Positions 1-5,512 of a DNA stretch of 6,524 nucleotides are shown piece after piece. The notes beneath the pieces were generated by a model. That model was not told the origin of the DNA. It did no database searches and saw only the letters and a program-made list of their open reading frames with translations. The translations under genes were made by a program, and so were the position numbers. The stretch comes from Hyphomonas sp. GTDB lineage: Bacteria; Pseudomonadota; Alphaproteobacteria; Caulobacterales; Hyphomonadaceae. The stretch lies in assembly GCA_024743015.1 (NCBI GenBank), contig JANSXJ010000211.1, positions 1 to 6,524 on the forward strand, given 5' to 3'. Every line of letters starts with the position of its first letter. Positions within the stretch are counted from its first letter, which is position 1.

Positions 1-406
1 CCAGCTTTATCGGCGTGGCAAAGACCTTCACGCCAATCAAAGACTGGTCACCCGACAAAATGAACAGCTGCACGGTATTCTCGATAATATCGGCGGGTAC
101 GACGATCATGGAGGGAACAATTATCCAGAGGCCGGCCGCGCCGAAATAGCGTAGCGCCAGTCCGGCGAAAAACGCACCATAAGCCAGAGGATAGAAGTAA
201 TCGAGGCTCAACGTCATCCACCAATGTGCAGACATCTGCTCCGGGGTCATCGCTGCAACGACCGCACGGATCTGATCTGGGTCGCTAATTTCATCAATGA
301 TATGAAGGTCATATCGCTGAATCCAGATGCCAAACGCAATCGTCAGACCGACAAAGGCCAAGCCCGACCATACGATCGTTTTTCCGTCAGCGAGGAATGC
401 CCGCAT
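1..406 (-). CDS. Small multi-helix membrane protein of unknown function, 3' end cut by window edge
   Basis: Reading the minus strand from the ATG at 406 gives 135 codons with no stop before the window edge, so the C-terminus is missing. An AGGAG site at 413-417 lies 6 bases before the ATG and supports this start. The protein begins MRAFLADGKT and shows hydrophobic stretches at about residues 10-29, 66-86 and 92-112. Between the first two is a polar loop (about 31-62) rich in Asp and Met. The pattern DYFYPLAYG near 69-77, followed by a D-I-I-E-N motif near 106-110 in the third helix, recurs in small uncharacterised bacterial membrane proteins, but I cannot name the family. It starts 9 bases after the stop of the CinA-like gene, and its ribosome site overlaps that stop, so the two are very likely cotranscribed. 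A role linked to the CinA-like protein is inference only. Confidence 0.75.
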   Translation of the reverse strand, partial: MRAFLADGKTIVWSGLAFVGLTIAFGIWIQRYDLHIIDEISDPDQIRAVVAAMTPEQMSAHWWMTLSLDYFYPLAYGAFFAGLALRYFGAAGLWIIVPSMIVVPADIIENTVQLFILSGDQSLIGVKVFATPIKL

Positions 407-415
407 GGTTTGCTC

Positions 416-1183
416 CTACGATTCGCCGTCCAGCGTTTCGGGTTCGACGCCCTGCGCGCGCACCAGGTTCGCCAGAGCCTCGGACACCTTGGCCAGGACC
501 ATTTGGTCGGCGCCGCGAGCAATCAACGCAACACCGTGATCATTGACCGTTCTGAACCAGGGATAAGAGCCGATACTGACGCCGTCGAACTGGTCGGAAA
601 GGGTCGCTAGCGCTTCGGCCAGATCCCCTTCTCTCAGATCTGCGCCGCGAACGGTGACGCTGTGGACGACCTGGCCCGATTGCAGACGGTGGCCAATGTC
701 TCCCAGCATCCCTTCAACAATTTGGGGAACCCCCGCCAGCGTAAACACATTTCCGGTTTGAAACCCGGGGGCGCCCGAGACCGGATTGTCTATCAAACTC
801 GCCCCATCCGGGACACGCGCCATGCGTCGCCGCGCCGGCGTAAATTCTGTATCCATCTGGGCATAGCGCTCAGCGAGCAGCTTCAGAGCTTCCGGATGCT
901 CGCCAATGGAAACCCCGAACGCCGCCGCAATGGCATCTGCGGTTATGTCATCATGCGTTGGCCCGATCCCACCTGTCGTAAACACGTACGTGTAGGCGGC
1001 GCGCAGCGCGTTGACCGCTTCAACAATGCGGGCCTGTTCATCCGGAACGATGCGCACTTCCCTCACCGGAATTCCATATGGCGCAAGGAATTTGGCGATC
1101 GTCCGCGTGTTGATATCCCGGGTCCGGCCCGACAAGAGCTCGTCACCGATCAGGCAAATTGCAGCATTTGGCAGATTCGTCAT
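416..1183 (-). CDS. CinA-type molybdopterin-binding-domain protein (COG1058, short form without the deamidase domain)
   Basis: This 255-residue soluble protein carries the MoCF_biosynth/CinA N-terminal fold. Visible motifs are IGDELLSGR (about 12-20), the glycine-rich TTGGIGPTHDD (about 69-79), which matches the family's ligand-binding loop, and SGAPGFQ (about 136-142). In full-length CinA this domain is followed by a nicotinamide-nucleotide amidase domain of about 160 residues, which is absent here; the length suits the stand-alone form common in Alphaproteobacteria. Related domains in some bifunctional CinA proteins hydrolyse ADP-ribose, so a nucleotide-pyrophosphatase role is possible, but the substrate cannot be read from the sequence. 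The ATG at 1183 opens directly at the conserved N-terminus; only a weak purine-rich ribosome site (CGGG) precedes it. It is the first gene of a two-gene minus-strand unit and diverges from the membrane-protein gene at 1312. Confidence 0.88.
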   Translation of the reverse strand: MTNLPNAAICLIGDELLSGRTRDINTRTIAKFLAPYGIPVREVRIVPDEQARIVEAVNALRAAYTYVFTTGGIGPTHDDITADAIAAAFGVSIGEHPEALKLLAERYAQMDTEFTPARRRMARVPDGASLIDNPVSGAPGFQTGNVFTLAGVPQIVEGMLGDIGHRLQSGQVVHSVTVRGADLREGDLAEALATLSDQFDGVSIGSYPWFRTVNDHGVALIARGADQMVLAKVSEALANLVRAQGVEPETLDGES

Positions 1184-1214
1184 GGCCCGTGCCTAAAGCA
1201 AAGCCTCCCTAAAT

Positions 1215-1262
1215 TGCAATCAGAATCAAGCCTCATTGCGGCCTCTCGCGTGCCTGATTGCA
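1215..1262. repeat. Perfect 9-bp inverted repeat, possible operator
   Basis: TGCAATCAG (1215-1223) is the exact reverse complement of CTGATTGCA (1254-1262). The arm centres are 39 bases apart, a little under four helical turns. A 30-base loop makes an RNA hairpin less attractive than two half-sites bound by a protein. Each arm runs into a GANTC site at its right end. Confidence 0.5.
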
Positions 1263-1298
1263 GAGTCATCAGGAGTCTGGGATTAGGATAGAACGCCT

Positions 1299-1304
1299 GG
1301 AGGA
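1299..1304 (+). promoter_or_regulatory. Ribosome binding site that sets the start at 1312
   Basis: GGAGGA ends 7 bases before the ATG at 1312, an ideal spacing. An in-frame TTG at 1258 would add 18 charged residues, but it lies inside the inverted repeat and has no comparable site, so the ATG at 1312 is preferred. Confidence 0.75.
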
Positions 1305-1311
1305 ACCGGAG

Positions 1312-1899
1312 ATGGTCGAGTTCGGAAACACCCCTAACACGCCCACGCAGCTGCCACTTTCGGCATATGCCGTTCCCACGAACACTAAGTTCAAGCGCAT
1401 CGGTCTGGCGAGCTTCCTATGCGGTATCAGTGCGTGTTTTTCTGTCGCCTTGATCGGCGTCATTCTGCTTTTCCTCGGCGTTCAGATCGCTGGCCTGTTC
1501 GGCAGCGAGGCAAGTATCGTTTTTGGTGAGAATGGATTTCGTCAAGGCATTGGGATGGCCGTCCTGATGTCCGCAATGAACTGGTACTTCGGCTACTTCA
1601 CCATTCCAGCTGCCGCGTTTGTGCTCCTCGTATCGCTGGGGCGATTTCCAAGGCGCGGCATTACCCACGCAGCCCCCTATTATCGATGGGGCGCGATTTG
1701 GGGCGCTGTTCTGGTGGGCGGAACGACCGGCATCGCGTCTTACTTCATCCCCAGCGAGGCCAAAGCGGTTACCGCGGTCGGCGCTTTTCTGACCGGGGCC
1801 ACGATTGGCGCCATTGGCGGTTTGATCTGCGGTGCCATATTTCGAGGAATTGTCCGCCCTGCAGAACAAGTTCGGAAGATACAGGTCGACGTTTTCTGA
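1312..1899 (+). CDS. Uncharacterised integral membrane protein with four predicted helices
   Basis: From the ATG at 1312 the product is 195 residues. A polar N-terminal tail of about 30 residues rich in Asn, Thr and Pro is followed by hydrophobic segments at about 33-63, 85-109, 126-146 and 152-177, and a short basic C-terminal tail. The last two helices are rich in glycine and alanine (GAVLVGG, GATIGAIGG), which suggests tight helix packing. I recognise no catalytic motif and cannot assign a family. There is no cleavable signal peptide: the N-terminal tail is polar and too long. It is the first plus-strand gene after the divergent region, and rnhA starts 39 bases after its stop. A small palindrome sits in that gap. 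Cotranscription with rnhA is plausible but not shown. Confidence 0.72.
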   Translation: MVEFGNTPNTPTQLPLSAYAVPTNTKFKRIGLASFLCGISACFSVALIGVILLFLGVQIAGLFGSEASIVFGENGFRQGIGMAVLMSAMNWYFGYFTIPAAAFVLLVSLGRFPRRGITHAAPYYRWGAIWGAVLVGGTTGIASYFIPSEAKAVTAVGAFLTGATIGAIGGLICGAIFRGIVRPAEQVRKIQVDVF

Positions 1900-1902
1900 T
1901 CC

Positions 1903-1918
1903 TTGACCCTGCGGTCAA
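1903..1918. repeat. 16-bp perfect palindrome TTGACC-CTGC-GGTCAA
   Basis: The arms TTGACC (1903-1908) and GGTCAA (1913-1918) pair perfectly around a 4-base spacer. The palindrome begins 3 bases after the stop of the membrane-protein gene and ends 20 bases before the rnhA start. No T-run follows, so it does not look like an intrinsic terminator. It could be a small RNA hairpin, an operator, or chance. Confidence 0.4.
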
Positions 1919-1938
1919 ATCCTCCCACCTCAAGCGCC

Positions 1939-2382
1939 ATGAAGAAACCTGAAATAGAGATCTGGACAGACGGCGCGTGCAGCGGAAACCCGGGCCCTGG
2001 CGGCTGGGGTGCGTTGCTGATTGCGGGTAAGAAACGCAAGGAAATTCATGGCGGTGAACCCGATACGACAAACAATCGTATGGAGCTGATGGCCGCGATT
2101 GAAGCGCTTAACGCGCTCAAAAAGCCGAGCCTCGTGACGCTGCACACAGACAGCACTTACGTCAAAGACGGACTGACCAAGTGGATCCACGGCTGGAAGC
2201 GAAATGGCTGGAAAACCGCGGCCAAGAAACCCGTGAAGAACAAGGACCTGTGGCAGGATCTCGAAGCCGCATGTGAGCGACACGAGATCAAATGGGTCTG
2301 GGTCAAAGGTCATGCTGGCGATGAGGGGAATGAGACGGCTGATGCCTTGGCGCGCCTCGGCGCTGAAGAGGCACGCGGATAA
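1939..2382 (+). CDS. rnhA: Ribonuclease HI
   Basis: The product is 147 residues, close to the roughly 150 of bacterial RNase HI. It degrades the RNA strand of RNA-DNA hybrids in the cytoplasm (primer removal, R-loop clearance) using two metal ions. The catalytic residues are all visible: Asp11 in [16 protein letters not shown], Glu49 in NNRMEL, Asp71 in HTDSTYV, His125 in [10 protein letters not shown], and Asp135 in ETADALAR. The basic handle region (about residues 80-100, [17 protein letters not shown]) that helps bind hybrid substrate is also present. The ATG at 1939 is chosen because the conserved core starts at once. An upstream in-frame TTG at 1903 would add a non-family extension and sits in a palindrome. 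No clear Shine-Dalgarno site precedes 1939 (CCTCCCACCTCAAGCGCC), so initiation may be weak, coupled to the gene upstream, or leaderless. Confidence 0.97.
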   Translation: MKKPEIEIWTDGACSGNPGPGGWGALLIAGKKRKEIHGGEPDTTNNRMELMAAIEALNALKKPSLVTLHTDSTYVKDGLTKWIHGWKRNGWKTAAKKPVKNKDLWQDLEAACERHEIKWVWVKGHAGDEGNETADALARLGAEEARG

Positions 2383-2387
2383 CGCGA

Positions 2388-2435
2388 ATGTGAGGCCGTT
2401 TCGATGGCTCGCATGCTACTGAACCTCCCTCACAT
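2388..2435 (+). repeat. 8-bp inverted repeat in the leader of the lipoprotein gene
   Basis: ATGTGAGG (2388-2395) is the exact reverse complement of CCTCACAT (2428-2435), around 32 bases. The right arm ends 2 bases before the AGGAG ribosome site at 2438-2442. A fold here could influence translation of the lipoprotein, but the loop is long and the match could be chance. Confidence 0.3.
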
Positions 2436-2449
2436 ATAGGAGTTATCCC

Positions 2450-2887
2450 ATGCGTTTGATTCTCGCCGTCACTGCCGCAACGATCCTCTCAGCCTGCGGG
2501 GGCGCCAGCGTGCCAGCATCCGAGCGCGCCGCCGTTACCGCTCCGGCCGAAGACGCCCGCGTGCTCGCCGTGATGAGCTTTGCCGAATGGTGCGGCAGCT
2601 GCAAAGCGCTCGATCCGAAAATCGAAGCAGTTCAGCAGGCTAATTCCTTTGACGGCGTCGCTTTCGCCAAGATCGATTATACATCGCGCGATGCAGACGC
2701 CTTCTACGCGGACGCTGAGACGCTCGGGATTGGCGAGACGATGCGGGCAACCTTTGGCGACAAGATCAAGACGGGTCGGCTCTATCTCATCAATCTGGAG
2801 ACCGGTGAGGTCATCTCGACCGTTGACAAATCCATGGACGAGACCGCGATTGTCGCTGCGATTACCGACGCAGCCGCCCTGTCCTAG
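2450..2887 (+). CDS. Thioredoxin-fold lipoprotein with WCGSC motif
   Basis: The 145-residue product starts with a short lipoprotein signal peptide and the lipobox LSAC, with the lipidated cysteine at residue 16. After a flexible Ala/Pro-rich linker (about 17-36) comes a thioredoxin-like domain: the strand VLAVMSF, then EWCGSCK with the Cys48-Gly-Ser-Cys51 redox pair, then ALDPKIEAV. It should be anchored in a membrane facing the periplasm, where such proteins reduce or isomerise disulfides or serve cytochrome c maturation; the actual partner is unknown. Where thioredoxins have the cis-proline before the last strands, this protein reads KIKTGRLYLINLETGEV with no proline, which is unusual. A good AGGAG site (2438-2442) lies 7 bases before the ATG. 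It follows rnhA by 67 bases in the same direction, and no pathway link is evident. Confidence 0.85.
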   Translation: MRLILAVTAATILSACGGASVPASERAAVTAPAEDARVLAVMSFAEWCGSCKALDPKIEAVQQANSFDGVAFAKIDYTSRDADAFYADAETLGIGETMRATFGDKIKTGRLYLINLETGEVISTVDKSMDETAIVAAITDAAALS

Positions 2888-2903
2888 TTTTTTTCCTGTC
2901 CGC

Positions 2904-2963
2904 TGTCAGGAACGCCTCCCTTCAATCGTCTTGTTGACAGATCCGGCAATCACGCAGGATCTT
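2904..2963 (+). promoter_or_regulatory. Candidate promoter region of the DGPF-sigma operon
   Basis: The 104 bases before the DGPF gene must hold its promoter if the pair is an independent operon. Candidate elements are TGTTGACA at 2932-2939, which contains a perfect TTGACA (2934-2939), and, further left, GGAAC at 2909-2913. TGTTGA differs by one base from TGTCGA, which I recall as the reported -35 motif for ECF42 promoters. No good TATAAT-like -10 is found 17 bases after TTGACA (GGATCT at 2957-2962). GGAAC with GTTG at 2933-2936 resembles an EcfG-type stress promoter, but the spacing (19 bases) is a little long. I cannot choose among them. Confidence 0.3.
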
Positions 2964-2991
2964 CACAACAGACCTCTGGAGGGAGGATTTC

Positions 2992-3354
2992 ATGCCTAAA
3001 TTCGTTTTGATGCTGCCGCATGCCCGCGACCGTTATACCAACATTCCCGAAGCTGAATTCATGGACCTGATGACTGACTATATCGGTTGGGTCGAGGAGA
3101 TGAGCGCCCAGGGAAAGTATCTCAGCGGCGAGAAACTCAATGCCGATGCCGGCAAGATTGTCACCAACAAATCCGGGTCGATCGAGGTCCATGACGGGCC
3201 GTTTGCCGAAGTCGCAGAGATCCTCGGCGGTTATATGGTGATCAGCGCTGAAGACTATGATGAGGCGGTCGAGATCGCGCGTGCTCATCCGCACATGAAG
3301 CACAACGAGACCATCATCATACGCCAGACTGACCCTGCCGCCGACGAAGAATGA
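2992..3354 (+). CDS. DGPF-domain (YCII-related) protein, partner of an ECF42 sigma factor
   Basis: The 120-residue cytoplasmic protein has the YCII/DGPF layout: an N-terminal strand KFVLMLP, a helix with W33 (YIGWVEEMSAQGKYLSGE), the signature HDGPFAE at 67-73, the following LGGYMVIS (about 78-85), the helix DYDEAVEIARAHP, and a last strand ETIIIRQ. The family has a ferredoxin-like fold and no established biochemical role. It is very often encoded next to ECF42 sigma factors, as here, but published work did not support it as a simple anti-sigma factor (from memory). A very strong purine-rich ribosome site (GGAGGGAGGA, 2978-2987) precedes the ATG, so high expression is likely. Its stop overlaps the sigma-factor start in ATGA (3351-3354), which points to translational coupling. 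Confidence 0.93.
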   Translation: MPKFVLMLPHARDRYTNIPEAEFMDLMTDYIGWVEEMSAQGKYLSGEKLNADAGKIVTNKSGSIEVHDGPFAEVAEILGGYMVISAEDYDEAVEIARAHPHMKHNETIIIRQTDPAADEE

Positions 3355-4610
3355 CCGATACGGCGCGTATTCATCGATTGCTCGACGAAACGGTGCGCCG
3401 AGAGCGAGGCTGGTTGATTTCCAGCCTCGTCGCCCGCCTCGGTCCGGGTCAGCTTGACCTGGCTCAGGACGTTGCGCAGGACGCCATTGTAAAAGCGCTT
3501 TCGACCTGGCCCTACAAAGGGGTTCCGGACAACCCGCGCGCCTGGCTACGCCGGGTCGCAGGCAATGCTGCCATCGACCGGCTGCGGCGCTCCGTCAAAG
3601 AGCTTGGCCTGGAAGATACGTGGGACATGACAGCGCCGAGCGAGGATGTGATCACGCCATCCCTGAGCGACCCTGAGCTTGATCTCATGGTGCTGTGCTG
3701 CGATCCGGCGCTTGCCCTGCACGACCAGCTTAGCCTCGCCCTCAAGACAGTTTGCGGCTTCACCGCCGCGGAAACGAGTGCACTTTTACTTCTCTCAGAA
3801 GATGCTCTGTCGCAGCGCCTCGCTCGTTCCAAACGCCACTTGAGAACCCTCTCCGGCGATCTCGCGCGGTTTCCGACCCGGTTTGCCCTGAAGCAGCGCC
3901 TGCCCCTGCTCCTACGGATCATCTACCTGATGTTCGCGTGGGGATACCTGCCGCGCCGCGGGAGCGCCCTGATCCGCGAAGACCTCTGCCGCGAGGCCAT
4001 CCGGTTGTCGGAAGGCCTCATGCTCCACGCGCCCGAGACCGCGCCGGGACACCACGCGCTGCACGCCTTGCTTCTGCTTCAGTTCGCGCGTTCGCCGTCG
4101 AGAATCGACGACCAAGGCCGCATCGTTACGCTCGACCAGCAGGATCGCACAAAATGGGATCAAGACATGATCCGGGACGGCGTCACGCACCTACACGCCG
4201 CACAATCGAGCCTTGACCTGACACGGTATCATTTTGAAGCCGGGATCGCCGCTCTACATGCCCGTTCGGCAACCTGGGAGGACACAGATTGGAACAGCAT
4301 CGCGCGCCTGTATGAGCTGCTGAGTGGGCACGCCCCTTCCCTCGCGGTTCTGGTCAACTGGGCCGTCGCCATGATCATGCGCGATGAGGTGGATGAAGCG
4401 GAAAAGCTTTTGGACCAGGTCAGCAGCAATAAAGCCGCTCAGACCTTTACCGGCTATCATCTGGCGCGCCACCGCCTCGCAGAAACCAGAGGCAACGCGA
4501 CGACCGCCAAAGCGGCGCTTGCGCAGGCGCGATCCTGTGTGAACTCAGATGCTGTCGACCAGTTCCTCGCCGAACAGTGGCAACTCTATGAAACCGGGCC
4601 TATTCGTTGA
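3351..4610 (+). CDS. ECF42-type RNA polymerase sigma factor with C-terminal extension (DUF6596 and TPR-like region)
   Basis: At 419 residues this is about twice the size of a plain ECF sigma factor and matches the ECF42 group. Region sigma-2 is at about 15-82 (DLAQDVAQDAIVKAL, then NPRAWLRRVAGNAAIDRLRR). Region sigma-4 is at about 115-165 (LCCDPAL, CGFTAAETSALLLLSEDALSQRLARSKRHLR), with a helix-turn-helix for the -35 element. The DUF6596-like domain follows at about 180-285 (RLPLLLRIIYLMFAWGY, LIREDLCREAIRLSEGL, DQQDRTKWD). The last 130 residues are helical and TPR-like (FEAGIAALHA, EDTDWNSIARLYELL, VDEAEKLLDQV). In studied members the extension is needed for activity and appears to replace an anti-sigma factor. 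The usual FNEGY motif in the extension reads FAWGY here (195-199). It overlaps the DGPF gene by 4 bases upstream and the convergent dehydrogenase gene by 11 bases downstream. The signal and target genes are unknown. Confidence 0.93.
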   Translation: MTDTARIHRLLDETVRRERGWLISSLVARLGPGQLDLAQDVAQDAIVKALSTWPYKGVPDNPRAWLRRVAGNAAIDRLRRSVKELGLEDTWDMTAPSEDVITPSLSDPELDLMVLCCDPALALHDQLSLALKTVCGFTAAETSALLLLSEDALSQRLARSKRHLRTLSGDLARFPTRFALKQRLPLLLRIIYLMFAWGYLPRRGSALIREDLCREAIRLSEGLMLHAPETAPGHHALHALLLLQFARSPSRIDDQGRIVTLDQQDRTKWDQDMIRDGVTHLHAAQSSLDLTRYHFEAGIAALHARSATWEDTDWNSIARLYELLSGHAPSLAVLVNWAVAMIMRDEVDEAEKLLDQVSSNKAAQTFTGYHLARHRLAETRGNATTAKAALAQARSCVNSDAVDQFLAEQWQLYETGPIR

Positions 4611-5439
4611 ATCTGCCATCCTGAATGATGGCGTCATAGTCGGCCTGGATCTGGGCGTATCGCATGTCGATCCCGATTTTCATGCTCTCATGGGTGAAGA
4701 TGTACAGCCGGTTGGCTTCGACGCATTCTGCGACCCATTCCGCGACTTTGTTCGGATCCAGCCCGCCTTTGATCACGGCATCCATTTCCTGGAATTGAGG
4801 ATCATGCTTGGCCTCTTCGAGCGTCGGTCCGCCAGACGGCCGGCCAAATCCAGTGGTGTGGATATTGGTTCGCACCCATCCCGGACATAGCACGCTGACC
4901 CCGATATTATCAGGCATCAGTTCGGCTTTCAGGCTCTCCGAGTAACCGACGACAGCATATTTTGTGGCGTTGTACGGCCCCATGCCACCCGGCGCGACGT
5001 GGCCTGCCATGGAGGCGGTGTTGACGAAATGGCCGCCTTCTCCGTGAGACCGGATCAGAGGTAGAAAAACCTCCACCCCGTGAACAACGCCCATCAGATT
5101 GATATCGACGATCCAACGCCAATCCTGCAGCGGGATTTCACCGGGTTGCCCACCCAGGCCGACCCCGGCATTGTTGGCGACAATATGAACCTTGCCGAAA
5201 TGATCGATTGTCGCCTGAGCGGCTTTCTCAATCTCGCTGGCATCCGCGACATCGCAGACGACGGACGCAACCTGATTGGTCTCCGTTGAGAGTTCGGCGA
5301 CCGCCCGCTCCAGGCCTTCTGCATTGCGATCGGCCAGCATCACGCTCGCCCCGCGCTGGAGGAATGTTCGGGCCATTGAAAGGCCGAGCCCGCTCGCTCC
5401 GCCGGTCACAAAGGCCACGCGTCCCTGAATGTCGCTCAT
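4600..5439 (-). CDS. Short-chain dehydrogenase/reductase (classical SDR, NAD(P)-dependent)
   Basis: The 279-residue product has a complete classical SDR core. The cofactor motif TGGASGLG is at 12-19, and Asp37 (LADRN) ends the second strand, which favours NAD over NADP. NNAG is at 89-92, and the catalytic set is Asn114 (DINLMG), Ser143 (TASMAG), Tyr156 and Lys160 (YNATK). PGWVRT follows at 186-191. The C-terminal part from about 192 (GFGRPSGGPTLEEA and beyond) forms the substrate lid, is not family-diagnostic, and gives no substrate. AAGGA at 5448-5452 lies 8 bases before the ATG. It follows the flavoenzyme gene by 73 bases on the same strand, so a small redox operon is likely. Its last 11 bases overlap the end of the sigma-factor gene on the opposite strand. 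Oxidation of a secondary alcohol or reduction of a ketone is the expected chemistry. Confidence 0.93.
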   Translation of the reverse strand: MSDIQGRVAFVTGGASGLGLSMARTFLQRGASVMLADRNAEGLERAVAELSTETNQVASVVCDVADASEIEKAAQATIDHFGKVHIVANNAGVGLGGQPGEIPLQDWRWIVDINLMGVVHGVEVFLPLIRSHGEGGHFVNTASMAGHVAPGGMGPYNATKYAVVGYSESLKAELMPDNIGVSVLCPGWVRTNIHTTGFGRPSGGPTLEEAKHDPQFQEMDAVIKGGLDPNKVAEWVAECVEANRLYIFTHESMKIGIDMRYAQIQADYDAIIQDGRFNE

Positions 5440-5457
5440 AATCTTTTTCCTTCAAAT

Positions 5458-5492
5458 AGAACGGCCCGCCAGGTGCCCCAGCAGGCCGCTCT
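5458..5492 (-). terminator. Hairpin between the flavoenzyme and dehydrogenase genes, possible weak terminator or attenuator
   Basis: On the minus-strand RNA, AGAGCGGCC (5492-5484) can pair with GGCCGUUCU (5466-5458), a 9-bp stem with one G-U pair and a 17-base loop. It is followed by AUUUGAAGG rather than a clean U-run. The stem lies just upstream of the dehydrogenase ribosome site (5448-5452), so it may lower read-through or stabilise an mRNA end between the two genes. The identification as a terminator is weak. Confidence 0.35.
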
Positions 5493-5512
5493 CTTTTGTA
5501 TTGAGATATGCC

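Larger units (their letters stand above)
1184..1311. promoter_or_regulatory. Divergent intergenic control region with inverted repeat and GANTC cluster
   Basis: These 128 bases separate two genes transcribed away from each other, so promoters for both must lie here or in the gene starts. Directly visible are a perfect 9-bp inverted repeat, TGCAATCAG at 1215-1223 and CTGATTGCA at 1254-1262, and a looser third copy, CTCATTGCG, at 1232-1240. GANTC sites occur at 1223-1227, 1263-1267 and 1273-1277, with a fourth just inside the minus-strand gene at 1174-1178. I could not pick a convincing -35/-10 pair for either direction. In Alphaproteobacteria GANTC is the CcrM methylation site, and GcrA can act at methylated GANTC promoters. 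That this region is controlled that way is inference. Confidence 0.5.

Noticed and set aside
224..610. 128-residue open frame on the plus strand at the left end
   Set aside because: Overlaps two minus-strand genes that have a proper ribosome site, helices or motifs; its translation looks like a shadow.
662..1291. 209-residue open frame on the plus strand
   Set aside because: Antisense to the CinA-like gene with its clear GGIGPTHDD motif; arginine-rich translation without domain features and no good ribosome site.
1258..1311. TTG start at 1258 adding 18 residues to the membrane protein
   Set aside because: It lies inside the inverted repeat and lacks a ribosome site comparable to the GGAGGA before the ATG at 1312.
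2855..2894. GCTGCG/CGCAGC stem followed by a run of seven T at 2888-2894, a possible terminator for the lipoprotein gene
   Set aside because: The 6-bp stem lies inside the coding region and 13 bases separate it from the T-run, so the geometry is not that of an intrinsic terminator.
2894..2911. TCCTG/CAGGA hairpin near the T-run
   Set aside because: On the plus strand the T-run comes before the stem, not after it, and the stem has only 5 pairs.
3752..4216. 154-residue Pro/Arg-rich open frame inside the sigma-factor gene
   Set aside because: Typical out-of-frame shadow of GC-rich coding DNA; the sigma-factor frame has matching family motifs throughout.
4549..4890. 113-residue open frame on the plus strand after the sigma factor
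   Set aside because: Antisense to the conserved C-terminal half of the dehydrogenase; no ribosome site and no family signal.
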